The position numbers and the translations under genes are program-made. Under the pieces are notes generated by a model that ran no database searches, was not told where the DNA came from, and saw nothing but the letters and a program-made list of their open reading frames with translations. Shown one piece after another: positions 25,281-34,440 of a stretch of 64,000 nt of DNA. Position 1 is the stretch's first letter, and each line of letters opens with the position of its first letter. This stretch comes from Paenibacillus rhizosphaerae. Lineage in GTDB: Bacteria; Bacillota; Bacilli; Paenibacillales; Paenibacillaceae. Location of the stretch: NCBI RefSeq assembly GCF_014192015.1, contig NZ_JACHXJ010000001.1, positions 372,001 to 436,000 on the forward strand, given 5' to 3'.

Positions 25281-25311
25281 TGCATAAAAAAACAGGGGAT
25301 ACAGCAAAATA
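25281..25311 (+). promoter_or_regulatory. Possible sigma-G promoter of the ger operon
   Basis: TGCATA (25281-25286), an 18-bp spacer and CAAAATA (25305-25311) approximate the forespore sigma-G consensus (TGHATA, CATWMTA). Germinant receptor operons are normally under this factor. Confidence 0.4.
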
Positions 25312-25343
25312 ATGGTAATCATATTTTTGAAGGAGTTTTTCCA

Positions 25344-26960
25344 TTGTTTATTCGGCGGCTGAAAAAATTTCTGTATTCGTATCCCAACCCTGAGCTGGAG
25401 CAGCCACAGCAAGCACGGCAAGCTCCTTCTCCAGAGGGGAAACCCCTGAGCGAAGATCTATCCGACAGTTTGGAGCTTCTCCAAAAGTCCATGGGCAAAA
25501 ACACGGATTTTGTGATCCATTACCTGGCATTCGATGAGGAATCGGATTATAAAGTCATCCTTTGCTATATCGATGGCTTGGTAGACCAGCTGCTGCTTTC
25601 CAAGTTATTGGAAAACCTGAATCGCCTGAAGCTGGATAATTTGCTTCGGGCGGACAAGGCGCCTGCCGATTGGCTCAAAAACCAGCTGGCTATAGGTAAT
25701 ATCCGGACCATCTATACGGAGGAAGATTTAGAGCATGCGATCCTTGATGGAAGAGCCGTCGTTCTTGTTCAAGGCATGCGGGAGGCATTTGCCGTATATA
25801 TCGCCGGCGGATCCCGGCGGGCCGTTGAGGAACCTTCTTCCCAGACGGTGATCCGGGGGCCGAAGGAGGGCTTTACGGAGGAAATCACCGTCAATATCGC
25901 CTTGTTACGGCGCAAAGTCAAATCCCCTCAGTTGACCATTGAGACGCATGTCATCGGAACCTATACGCGCACGAATGTATCCATCGCTTATATCGAAGGG
26001 ATCGCCAGCCCGGAGGTGGTCAAGGAAATGACAACCCGAATCCAGAGCATTGAAATCGACGGGATCCTGGAAAGCGGGTATATCGAGGAACTGATCCAGG
26101 ACGGCGTTATGTCGCCCTTTCCGACCATGTATAATACCGAGCGTCCCGATACGGTCGCCGGTGGACTGCTCGAGGGGCTGGTTGCCGTCTTTGTGGATGG
26201 AACGCCGTTCGTCTTGATGGCTCCGGTGACTTTTTTCCGTTTCCTGACCTCCAGCGAGGATTATTATCAAAGATTCGATATTTCTTCCTTTCTCCGCTTC
26301 GTCCGGATCATCTCGTTTTTCGTCGCCCTGCTTCTACCATCCATTTTTATTTCCTTAACCACGTTCCATCAGGAGCTGCTTCCCATGCCGCTTCTGATCT
26401 CATTGGCCGCCCAGCGGGAAATTACGCCGCTGCCGACACTGGTCGAGGCGCTGCTGATGGAACTGACCTTTGAAGTCATCCGTGAAGCGGGAGTCCGGAT
26501 GCCTAGAGCCATCGGCCCGGCCATTTCTATTGTGGGCGCTTTGGTGCTCGGTCAGGCCGCGGTCCAGGCGGGCCTGGTTTCGGCAGCTGTCGTTATTGTC
26601 GTCTCGTTTACGGCGATATCCAATTTTGCGCTTCCGGCGATCAACTTCTCCTCTTCCATCCGGCTTCTGCGGTTCGCCTTGATGGTGTTTTCCGGCAGCT
26701 TCGGGCTGGTCGGGGTGCTTGGGGTTTTAATTCCGTTGATGGCGCATCTGGTCTCGCTGGAGTCTTTTGGCGTGCCTTACCTCATACCGATGTCCCCCTT
26801 TAATAAAACGAACCAAAAGGATGTGCTGATTCGGGCGCCCTGGTGGAAGATGCGTACGCGCCCGATCATGATCGGAGATCAGAACCAGATGCGGCAGACA
26901 AAAGACAAGAAATCATATGCTGAACTTGAGGCCGGCCGACCGAGGGATCCATTGGCTTAG
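25344..26960 (+). CDS. Spore germination receptor subunit A (GerA/GerKA family)
   Basis: The 538-residue protein is the A subunit of a nutrient germinant receptor of the spore inner membrane. It has a hydrophilic N-terminal half (about residues 50-290, with TDFVIHYLAFDE and the RGPKEGFTEEITVNIALLRRK block) and a hydrophobic region with about five helices (about 305-460, LLPSIFISLTTFHQELLPMP and VSLESFGVPYLIPMSP). The start is a TTG at 25344 with GAAGGAG 9 nt upstream. It is followed by the C and B subunit genes with gaps of 14 and 54 nt. The order A-C-B is common outside the classical gerA operon. Ligand not predictable. Confidence 0.95.
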   Translation: MFIRRLKKFLYSYPNPELEQPQQARQAPSPEGKPLSEDLSDSLELLQKSMGKNTDFVIHYLAFDEESDYKVILCYIDGLVDQLLLSKLLENLNRLKLDNLLRADKAPADWLKNQLAIGNIRTIYTEEDLEHAILDGRAVVLVQGMREAFAVYIAGGSRRAVEEPSSQTVIRGPKEGFTEEITVNIALLRRKVKSPQLTIETHVIGTYTRTNVSIAYIEGIASPEVVKEMTTRIQSIEIDGILESGYIEELIQDGVMSPFPTMYNTERPDTVAGGLLEGLVAVFVDGTPFVLMAPVTFFRFLTSSEDYYQRFDISSFLRFVRIISFFVALLLPSIFISLTTFHQELLPMPLLISLAAQREITPLPTLVEALLMELTFEVIREAGVRMPRAIGPAISIVGALVLGQAAVQAGLVSAAVVIVVSFTAISNFALPAINFSSSIRLLRFALMVFSGSFGLVGVLGVLIPLMAHLVSLESFGVPYLIPMSPFNKTNQKDVLIRAPWWKMRTRPIMIGDQNQMRQTKDKKSYAELEAGRPRDPLA

Positions 26961-26974
26961 AAAGGAGAATAAGG

Positions 26975-28195
26975 ATGAGAAGACGGCTTGCTTCCTTGGT
27001 ACTGCTAGCGTGCCTGTTTCTAACGACAGGCTGCTGGAACCGGGCTGAGTTGAACGACCTGCGCATTGCGATCGCCGGCGGCATCGACCGCGCCGGGGAC
27101 AAATGGGAAATCAGCTATCAGACAATTATCCCATCCTCCATGGCCTCCGGGACGGGCGGATCGACAGGATCAAGCACACAGCCGGCCATCTACGTGTTTT
27201 CCATGGTATCCGATACGATTTTCGGCGCCCGAATGAAAAGCAATCTGGAGGCGTCCCGGAAATTGTATGTGGCCCATGCCAAAGTGATTGTGGTAGGAAG
27301 AGAAGCGGCGGAGCGGGGGCTCGAAGAATTGGTCGATTTGTTTTTGCGCAATTCGGAGGCCCGAGAAACCGTTCAGCTGCTGATCACTGACGGAAAGGCA
27401 AAAGATCTGCTGAACAAAATGGTACCGCCCGAAAAATTGCCGGGTGAGAGCTACAGCAATATTCTGGCGAAGGAGTCCCGTTTCATCTCGAACTTTCCGA
27501 AAAAAACGATCTTTGATTTCGCGCTCAGCCTGCACTCGGATTCCAAAAGCATTGGGATACCGGTGGCTTCCTTTGTTGGAGATGAAAATACGGACGAAGA
27601 ACTGGAAAAAATGCGGTCGCTTGACGTTCTAAAAGACATATCTCCTCCACTTTCCTTGAGGCTGACACGCCTTGGCGTATTCAGCGGTGACCGATTGGTG
27701 GGTTATTTGAGCGGCAGAGAAAGCATGGGACTGTCATGGCTGACCGACCAAGTCAAAGAGACCGAGCTCTCCTTTCCGTGTCCCCAAGCAAAAAACAAGC
27801 ACAATTCGATCGAGATCACCTCTTCGAAAACGAAGCTGAACCCCGTCCGTGCCGGTACGCATTATACGATGTTGGTCAGCGTGAATCTGAACGGAAACTT
27901 AATGGAATCCACATGCAACCAGGATCTGTCCAAGTCGGAAGTCATCCATGATATGGAGAAGAATATCGAGAAGGAAGTCCGCGACCAGATCTTTACCGGG
28001 TGGGATGCCGTTAGGCAGATGGGGGTTGACGTGACCGGTTATGCGGATATCATTCACCGCAGTTTCCCCAAGGAGTGGAAGGCGATACAGGCGGCATGGC
28101 CGCAAGAATTCAGAAGAATGGATATTCAGGTGCAGGTGAATGCAGCTATACGGCGGCCGGGTCTTATTCAGAAAACGGAGGAACAGATCAAATAA
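26975..28195 (+). CDS. Spore germination receptor subunit C, lipoprotein (Ger(x)C family)
   Basis: The 406-residue protein starts with a lipoprotein signal peptide whose lipobox LTTGC puts the modified cysteine at residue 20, followed directly by WNRAELNDL, the typical beginning of GerC proteins (CWdrrEl). The three-domain GerC body extends to the end, with EASRKLYVAHAKVIVVGREA as conserved block near residue 90. It anchors to the outer face of the spore inner membrane and works with the A and B subunits. AAAGGAG stands 8 nt before ATG 26975. Confidence 0.94.
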   Translation: MRRRLASLVLLACLFLTTGCWNRAELNDLRIAIAGGIDRAGDKWEISYQTIIPSSMASGTGGSTGSSTQPAIYVFSMVSDTIFGARMKSNLEASRKLYVAHAKVIVVGREAAERGLEELVDLFLRNSEARETVQLLITDGKAKDLLNKMVPPEKLPGESYSNILAKESRFISNFPKKTIFDFALSLHSDSKSIGIPVASFVGDENTDEELEKMRSLDVLKDISPPLSLRLTRLGVFSGDRLVGYLSGRESMGLSWLTDQVKETELSFPCPQAKNKHNSIEITSSKTKLNPVRAGTHYTMLVSVNLNGNLMESTCNQDLSKSEVIHDMEKNIEKEVRDQIFTGWDAVRQMGVDVTGYADIIHRSFPKEWKAIQAAWPQEFRRMDIQVQVNAAIRRPGLIQKTEEQIK

Positions 28196-28249
28196 CAATT
28201 GCCGCAGCCAACCCCCGAAAAATTGATGAAAATGAAGAAGGAGTATCCT

Positions 28250-29341
28250 ATGACCCGAGCGACCCGAGCTTCTGAAATTGCCATATCATTGTCCGTGTAT
28301 GAAGTAGGGAGCACCACCCTGTTCCTGTTGGGGGGAGAGGCGAAGCAGGACGCCTGGCTGGCGATGTTACTGGGTGCCGGTGCAGGACTGCTTCTTCTTC
28401 TTATTTATTTGCTGATGTACCGCCTGGATTCAGAGAGGGATCTATTTGAGTTGTGCCGGCACTATTTGGGCAGCACATTCGGCTGGATCGCCGCTTTTGC
28501 CTTTACCGCTTATTTCGCTTATGAAGCCTCCCGGAATTTTCGAGACATCGGCGAATTAGCCGTTCAAACGTTGCTCAACCGGACTCCGATGCCGATTATT
28601 ATCTTCATCTCCATCATTATCGGGTCCTATGTGACATATCTTGGACCGCGGTCGGCCTTCAGACTCTCCGTGGTATATGCGTATATCATGGCGGTCGGAT
28701 ATGCATTGATCTTAGTTCTGTTACCTATGACGGGGCTGCTGCATGCCCAATTCATGTTTCCTGTTCTGGAACACGGATTGACTCCGGTTTGGCGGGCGGC
28801 CATGCCGGAAATCGTATCGTTTCCTTTCGGGCAGACGATCCTGTTTCTGGTTTATTTTAAATATGCGCAAAAAGGCAAGCATCTCGGCCGGCTCGCCATC
28901 GTATCCTATCTGATCACGGCCGTCTTTTTGACGGTTATGAATCAACTGGTCATTCTCGTTCTCGGCCCGGAAATCGCCGCCATCGGAACCTATCCGATGT
29001 TCATGGTTGTCCAGATGATGGAGGTATCCAATGTGATTGAACGGGCTGACGCGCTGTTTGTCCTGCTCCTGTTCATGGGCATCGGCATGAAGGCCAATTT
29101 CTTTCTGATCGGGGCGGGCATCGGCCTTCAGCGCATCACGGGGATCAGATATAAGCTGTGGGTCATCCCGCTCGGCATAACGGTATTTGGTCTCACTTAT
29201 TTATCGCCGACGTTTACCGAGTATTTCAGGGTTGGTCTTAAGCTGACCGTAGACCGGTTGATGCCGGTTACTCAGGTGGTGATTCCCGGGATACTGTTCA
29301 TCGCGATGCTGGTTCGTAAAAAGAAGCGGAAGCCCGCTTAG
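28250..29341 (+). CDS. Spore germination receptor subunit B (GerB/GerKB, amino-acid permease fold)
   Basis: The 363-residue protein has ten predicted membrane helices and belongs to the spore germination permease family within the amino acid-polyamine-organocation superfamily. ISLSVYEVGSTTLFLLGGEA near the N-terminus corresponds to helix 1. The ATG at 28250 was chosen because GAAGGAG precedes it by about 7 nt; the longer frame from 28199 (TTG) has no such site. It is the last gene of the ger operon. B subunits bind the germinant; the ligand cannot be predicted from sequence. Confidence 0.93.
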   Translation: MTRATRASEIAISLSVYEVGSTTLFLLGGEAKQDAWLAMLLGAGAGLLLLLIYLLMYRLDSERDLFELCRHYLGSTFGWIAAFAFTAYFAYEASRNFRDIGELAVQTLLNRTPMPIIIFISIIIGSYVTYLGPRSAFRLSVVYAYIMAVGYALILVLLPMTGLLHAQFMFPVLEHGLTPVWRAAMPEIVSFPFGQTILFLVYFKYAQKGKHLGRLAIVSYLITAVFLTVMNQLVILVLGPEIAAIGTYPMFMVVQMMEVSNVIERADALFVLLLFMGIGMKANFFLIGAGIGLQRITGIRYKLWVIPLGITVFGLTYLSPTFTEYFRVGLKLTVDRLMPVTQVVIPGILFIAMLVRKKKRKPA

Positions 29342-29423
29342 GCGAACAATAGGTTGCGGTATGCACATAATCCCGCCGTGAAGGTGGACAACCTATCCGT
29401 ATCTGTCCAAAAGGGGGATATAT

Positions 29424-30701
29424 ATGGAACAACTGCTGCAAACGGGATCTTCAGCCGGGCGTGTTCGCAGCGATGCGATGCCTTACCGCAGCCCGGAAGA
29501 TTTAACCCGGATTGTTGATGCGGCCAAGGACGCCAGGCTGGTGCTGCTCGGGGAGGCCTCCCATGGGACCTCCGAATTTTATACGACCCGCGCCGAGATG
29601 ACGAAACGGCTGATCGCAAGCAAGGCGATCCGATTTGTGGCTGTGGAGGGTGATTGGCCTTCCTGCTATGAGGTAAATAAGTACGTCAAGGATTTGGAGG
29701 ATAACGAAGCCAAATCGGCGGCAGAGGCGCTGCGGGCATTTCACAGATGGCCGTCCTGGATGTGGGCCAACCGGGAAATGGAAGCGTTTATCGAATGGCT
29801 TAGAGACTATAACATGGGGCAGCCTTCCGGGGAACGCATCGGCTTTTACGGCCTCGACGTATACAGCCTGTGGGAATCCATGCAGCATATCGTCGATTAT
29901 TTGAAGCAAACGGAGTCGCCTCTCCTGAATACGGCGCTGCAGGCGTTCGGCTGCTTTGAGCCTTATGGGGACGACTCGCAGTCCTATGGCATTTCCGCCG
30001 GACTGATCGGGGAAGGCTGCGAGGAGGAGATCGTGGCTCTGCTGCATGATATGCAGCGCACCAGGCTCGGCCATCCGCAGAGCGAAGCAGAGCTGAACGC
30101 CATGATGAACACGATGGCGGCCGCCGACGCGGAGCACTACTACCGGACGATGGTCCGCGGAGGACCCGACTCCTGGAATGTCCGGGACCGTCATATGGTT
30201 CGGGCGCTCCGTCAGCTGCTCGACTATCACGGGCCGGATGCCCAGGCCGTGCTGTGGGAGCATAATACCCATATCGGTGACGCCCGAGCAACGGATATGG
30301 CGGCTGACGGCATGGTCAATGTAGGTCAGCTTGTCCGCGAATATTACCGCCCGGCCCAGACGTTCAGTGTTGGCTTCGGCACGCATCACGGGCATGTGCT
30401 GGCAGGCTCAGCCTGGGGCGCGCCCGTGGAGGTCATGGAAGTTCCGCCCGCCATCCGGGGCAGTTGGGAAGATCTGCTGGCCCGTGCAGGCGGAGGCGAG
30501 AACCTGCTGCTGCTGTTCGACGCCGATGCCCAGCCGGAGCTGCGGGAGGTATTCGGTCACCGGGCGATCGGCGTCGTCTATGACCCCGGGTATGAGCTGG
30601 GGAATTATGTTCCTTCGCGCATGACCATGCGTTACGATGCGTTCGTCTTCATCCATGAAACCCACGCGTTAGAACCGCTGGCACTGCCGTTGATGGTTTG
30701 A
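29424..30701 (+). CDS. Erythromycin esterase-like protein
   Basis: The 425-residue protein belongs to the erythromycin esterase family. The catalytic block LLGEASHGTSEFY gives Glu44 and His47, matching the pair that activates water in EreA/EreC, and AVEGDWPSCYEVN, WMWANREMEAFIEWL, LWEHNTHIGDARAT and GFGTHHGHVLAGSAWG follow in the usual order. Few family members have been shown to open macrolide rings, and many chromosomal copies have unknown substrates, so resistance is only a possibility. The ATG at 29424 follows AAAAGGGGGATATAT. It is monocistronic and ends with a terminator. Confidence 0.88.
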   Translation: MEQLLQTGSSAGRVRSDAMPYRSPEDLTRIVDAAKDARLVLLGEASHGTSEFYTTRAEMTKRLIASKAIRFVAVEGDWPSCYEVNKYVKDLEDNEAKSAAEALRAFHRWPSWMWANREMEAFIEWLRDYNMGQPSGERIGFYGLDVYSLWESMQHIVDYLKQTESPLLNTALQAFGCFEPYGDDSQSYGISAGLIGEGCEEEIVALLHDMQRTRLGHPQSEAELNAMMNTMAAADAEHYYRTMVRGGPDSWNVRDRHMVRALRQLLDYHGPDAQAVLWEHNTHIGDARATDMAADGMVNVGQLVREYYRPAQTFSVGFGTHHGHVLAGSAWGAPVEVMEVPPAIRGSWEDLLARAGGGENLLLLFDADAQPELREVFGHRAIGVVYDPGYELGNYVPSRMTMRYDAFVFIHETHALEPLALPLMV

Positions 30702-30721
30702 TGGCTCATATTAAAATATGC

Positions 30722-30757
30722 AAAAGCCGCCTATGATGGATCAAAGGCGGCTATTTT
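30722..30757. terminator. Terminator after the esterase-like gene
   Basis: AGCCGCCT and AGGCGGCT form an 8-bp stem flanked by AAA and ATTTT. Confidence 0.8.
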
Positions 30758-30994
30758 CATAGACACCCCAAGTTCATTCCGTGTTCACATGAAGTACACA
30801 GGGTGCCTTTATAATGACGGATGTAGAGAGAAATAAAAAGGTTAGACGACAGGCAGGGTCCAGTTTGAGGCTGCGATGTATACGGAGCATTCCCGTACCG
30901 GATCAAGAACATGTGATAACATGGAATCAACGAAACCGATCCATGGATAAGCAGCGACATCACACAACATAGACACAGATGCGGAGTGAACGGG

Positions 30995-31675
30995 ATGAGA
31001 CGTAAAATTTTGCTGGTTGAAGACGATATGCTGATGCGCGAATTTATTACCGACTATTTCAAAAAGGAGCAGTGGGACGTTTTTGAAGCGGAGAACGGGA
31101 AAATCGCGCTGGAGAAGTTCGAGGAAGTAGCCGTCGATCTGGTCGTGCTCGACATTATGATGCCGGAAATGGACGGCTGGTCGGTATGCCGCCGAATCCG
31201 TGAGAAGTCGGATGTACCGATCATCATGATTACCGCCCGGTCCGATGATGACGACCAAGTGATGGGCTTTGAGCTCGGAGCCGACGAATATGTGACCAAA
31301 CCGTTGAGTCCCCGGGTACTTGTCGCCCGGGCAACCGCTTTAATGAAGCGAACGGAAGGAACTGTGGGGCTGAGTCCTGATGTGCTGGTATATGGAGCAA
31401 TAACGGTAAACCGTGCGGCACATACCGTAACCGTAGAGAATGTCAAATTGAATCTGTCTCCGAAAGAGTACGAGCTGCTGCTTTACCTCATCAAGAACTA
31501 TGGCAGGGTTCTGGCCAGGGAATCGATTTTGGATGCGGTGTGGGGATACGATTACTTGGGGGATGTACGGACGGTGGATACCCATATCAAAAAATTAAGA
31601 GCCAAACTGGGAGACGAAGGACGGTATATCCGGACCATGATTCGTGCGGGCTATAAATTCGACATGGACGAATGA
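30995..31675 (+). CDS. OmpR/PhoB-family response regulator
   Basis: The 226-residue protein has a receiver domain (residues 1-118; acidic pair in LLVEDD, phosphorylated Asp53 in VVLDIMMPE, Thr80, and Lys102 in YVTKPL) and an OmpR-type winged helix (about 130-226; LNLSPKEYELLLYLIKNYG, then VDTHIKKLRAKLGDEGRYI). The ATG at 30995 has GGAGTG 7 nt upstream; a GTG at 30986 lies inside that site. The kinase gene starts at 31672 and overlaps the stop by four bases (ATGA), and a lipoprotein gene follows. The regulator probably controls its own operon; target genes are not evident. Confidence 0.95.
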   Translation: MRRKILLVEDDMLMREFITDYFKKEQWDVFEAENGKIALEKFEEVAVDLVVLDIMMPEMDGWSVCRRIREKSDVPIIMITARSDDDDQVMGFELGADEYVTKPLSPRVLVARATALMKRTEGTVGLSPDVLVYGAITVNRAAHTVTVENVKLNLSPKEYELLLYLIKNYGRVLARESILDAVWGYDYLGDVRTVDTHIKKLRAKLGDEGRYIRTMIRAGYKFDMDE

Positions 31676-33417
31676 GACGTCGCAGCGTTGTGTTTAAACT
31701 GTTTGCCGTCACATCCGTGCTGATTTTGCTGGTGTTTTCCCTGGTTATGCTGGCGGAAGGATTGTTCTTCGAGCGGTTTTACCGATCCTCGAAACTGGGG
31801 GCATTGGATCGCGGGATGAGTCAGTTCGCCCGGCAGTTTGAGCAGATCGAAGCGGACGAATTCAAGGTCTCGCGGCTTCTCGGTGAATTTATGAACGAAC
31901 ATGATGCGAGTGTCTGGGTTCTGACCCGCCAGTTTCAGCGGACCGCTATCAATCCGTACTATATAGTGCTGCAGGCGGCCAACAAAGTGGTGACCCTTCC
32001 CATTCCGGCGGAAGGGATGACAACCGACGAGATTCCGGGCGGGATTCGGTTCGGAGGGATGCTGACGGTCGACGGCATTTTCATGGACGAAGACGACACC
32101 ATTATGCAGCCTGTTGATTTTCAACCGGTTGATCAAGAACCGGAACAGGGGTTGACACGGGTAACCGGCAAGGTGACGGACTTCATGCTTCCTGAGCAGC
32201 GTTCATACAATCCGCTGTACCAGGACGCTTTGGCCGATGACGTACTAAAGGATTGGAACGGTCAGGGGGTTCCGTATGTGCAAAAACTGCAAAACGGATC
32301 GAAGTTTCAGCAGAATTGGAAAGATCCTTGGAGCGGAGTTCAGTATGCGGTCATGATGCAGCCCTTGACAGACGGAGGAGGGAGCCGGTATTTGATGGCG
32401 ATGACATCGATGCAGCCCGTCGGGGAAGCGGTGGATATTTTAAAAAAATATTACATTGTCATCGCGCCGGTCATTCTTGTTCTCGTGATTCTATTTTCAC
32501 TGATCTATTCCAGGATGATCGCCCGTCCGCTCATCACGCTGAGCCGGACCGCTTCCCGCTTGGCGCGGCTGGATTTCACCGGACAGCCGGAAATCCGGTC
32601 CAGGGACGAATTCGGGGAACTGTCCCGTCACTTGAGTTCGTTATCCCACAACCTGGATGCGGCCTTGAGTGAGCTGAACCGTACGAATGAACGGCTTCAG
32701 GAGGAACTGGCGGAGAAGCTAAGGTCTGAGGAGCTGCGCAAGGAGCTGGTCGCTAATATTTCGCATGAGCTGAAGACGCCGCTCGGCATTGTGAAGGGAT
32801 TCGCGGAAGGGCTTCAGGACGGGGTCGCGGCCGAAAAAAGGGAGAGGTACCTGTCGCTCATCGTGAACGAAACCGATCGGATGAACGCGCTTATCATGGA
32901 TATGCTGGAGCTGACCAAATTTGAAGTCAAGGCTGTGAAGCTGCATCCGGTAAATCTGTCCCTGCCGGATTTGGCAGAGAAGGCGTCCGCTTCATTTGCA
33001 AGGCAGCTTGAACAAAAGAGGCTTGAATTAAAGCTGGAGACCGATTCCCTGGAAATATGGGTACAAGCGGATCTCCGGCGGATGGAGCAGGTGCTGCTCA
33101 ATTTGCTGAGCAACGCGATCCGTCATGCCGTAGAAGACAGCGTGATTACGGTGAGGATTCACCGGTCTTATCCGGAGCAAATTACGACTGTGATCGAAAA
33201 CGCCGGACCGCATATCGCGGCAAGCGATTTGGAGCGGATCTGGGACCAGTTCTACCGGGCCGAGCGCTCGCGTGACCGCAAATCGGGAGGAACCGGTCTT
33301 GGGCTTGCGATCGTGAAGCATATTCTGGAGCTGCATGGCGCAAATTTTGGCGCCGTGAATACCAACGAAGGCGTGGCATTTTATTTTACATTACACGAAT
33401 CCAAAGGAGACGCGTAG
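31672..33417 (+). CDS. Membrane sensor histidine kinase with HAMP domain
   Basis: The 581-residue protein has a first membrane helix at about residues 8-30, a large extracellular sensor segment (about 31-255) without recognised domain, a second helix (about 258-280, VIAPVILVLVILFSLIYS), a HAMP linker, a short coiled coil (ELNRTNERLQEELAEKLRSE), a HisKA domain with His365 in ANISHELKTPLG, and an ATPase domain with NAIRHA, WDQFYRAERS and GTGLGLAIVKHI. It overlaps the response regulator gene by 4 nt, and its stop is followed by the lipoprotein gene after 2 nt. The extracellular sensor suggests that it detects an envelope signal. Confidence 0.95.
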   Translation: MRRRSVVFKLFAVTSVLILLVFSLVMLAEGLFFERFYRSSKLGALDRGMSQFARQFEQIEADEFKVSRLLGEFMNEHDASVWVLTRQFQRTAINPYYIVLQAANKVVTLPIPAEGMTTDEIPGGIRFGGMLTVDGIFMDEDDTIMQPVDFQPVDQEPEQGLTRVTGKVTDFMLPEQRSYNPLYQDALADDVLKDWNGQGVPYVQKLQNGSKFQQNWKDPWSGVQYAVMMQPLTDGGGSRYLMAMTSMQPVGEAVDILKKYYIVIAPVILVLVILFSLIYSRMIARPLITLSRTASRLARLDFTGQPEIRSRDEFGELSRHLSSLSHNLDAALSELNRTNERLQEELAEKLRSEELRKELVANISHELKTPLGIVKGFAEGLQDGVAAEKRERYLSLIVNETDRMNALIMDMLELTKFEVKAVKLHPVNLSLPDLAEKASASFARQLEQKRLELKLETDSLEIWVQADLRRMEQVLLNLLSNAIRHAVEDSVITVRIHRSYPEQITTVIENAGPHIAASDLERIWDQFYRAERSRDRKSGGTGLGLAIVKHILELHGANFGAVNTNEGVAFYFTLHESKGDA

Positions 33418-33419
33418 TC

Positions 33420-34109
33420 ATGACCATAAAATCGATCTATTTAGCATCTGCACTGCTGGTATTACTAATGACCAGTGCGTGCGGGGCGAAAAATACGGCG
33501 GCACCGGATAGCGGATCGCCGTCTGCCGGAGCAGGTCAGGAAAGCTCTTCGGAGGCTCAGGTGCCGTCAGCAGGAGATGAAGATGAAAAAGGGATCGACA
33601 CAGGGGACCCATCAGGGTCGGGCAATCCAGCAGGGAGCGGAGTGAATGGGAATGCTGCCGGAAGCTCTGATGATCACTCCGGCGCCGATTCGGACGCTGC
33701 CGGTAACACGGAGGCGCAGACGCCGGCCGATTCCCAGGATAACGGAACGAAAGACGGCGGGCCATCCGGAGAGGGAGACGCGGGTAAAGCCATTCTGATC
33801 ATTATAGATCAAACGCCGAAGCCGACAACGGGCAACAGCTTCGATTTCGTGATCAACAAGCTGCCTGAGGGTTATATGCTTACAGAAATGCAGTGGGTAT
33901 CGGCTAAGCACCAAATCAAGAATACGCTCCAGGAGGCCATAGAACATGGGCAAAATGGAGAGGATGGGTTTTACATCAGCGGCGATGGTCAGTTCATGGG
34001 TTTCTTCTATCCCGATGAATTGAAGGGAGAAGAAGGCCAAGTGAAATTTGCATTCACGAACGATCAGGGCAAAACATTAACCTGGCAGAAGACCATTACG
34101 TTGAAATGA
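33420..34109 (+). CDS. Lipoprotein co-transcribed with the two-component system
   Basis: The 229-residue protein is not recognised. It has a lipoprotein signal peptide (lipobox MTSAC, Cys21), then a long disordered stretch (about 22-123) of Gly, Ser, Asp, Glu and Ala repeats, and a folded C-terminal domain of about 105 residues beginning with KAILIIIDQTPKP. The start ATG is only 3 nt after the kinase stop. Because it is tied to a kinase with an extracellular sensor, it may deliver or modulate the signal at the outer membrane face, or be the main target of the system. No ribosome site stronger than AAAGGAG near the kinase end was found. Confidence 0.7.
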   Translation: MTIKSIYLASALLVLLMTSACGAKNTAAPDSGSPSAGAGQESSSEAQVPSAGDEDEKGIDTGDPSGSGNPAGSGVNGNAAGSSDDHSGADSDAAGNTEAQTPADSQDNGTKDGGPSGEGDAGKAILIIIDQTPKPTTGNSFDFVINKLPEGYMLTEMQWVSAKHQIKNTLQEAIEHGQNGEDGFYISGDGQFMGFFYPDELKGEEGQVKFAFTNDQGKTLTWQKTITLK

Positions 34110-34169
34110 TCCGATGAAGCGTTCGATAACTAGAAATGGACAATTGTAATGGTTTGACGGATCAGAAAA

Positions 34170-34206
34170 ACGGCCCAAGGGATTTTCCCGGCGGCCGCTT
34201 TTTGCG
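34170..34206 (+). terminator. Probable terminator of the two-component operon
   Basis: ACGGCC and GGCCG(C) close an inner AAGGGATTTTCCC hairpin, followed by TTTTT. Stem pairing is imperfect. Confidence 0.5.
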
Positions 34207-34440
34207 TGCAAAAAGGGATTCCCTAAGGTTCTAGGATGGCGGCAGCACTCCATGATCACGGAGAGGAAATCGGGTATCCTCTGCCGAAAACAATAGGCGT
34301 GCAGATCCAATCGACGGATGATTACACCCGGAAAGGGGAAGGTTTGAACAGCATGTTGAAAACTTTTTTTGAGGATATGTCGATCCGGGTTTCGTCCGCT
34401 CGTCGTCTATATAGAAACCATGAAAAAGGAGATTATTCTC

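Noticed and set aside
25073..25312. Frame of 79 codons before the ger operon
   Set aside because: It runs through the terminator hairpin at 25211-25235 and has no family pattern.
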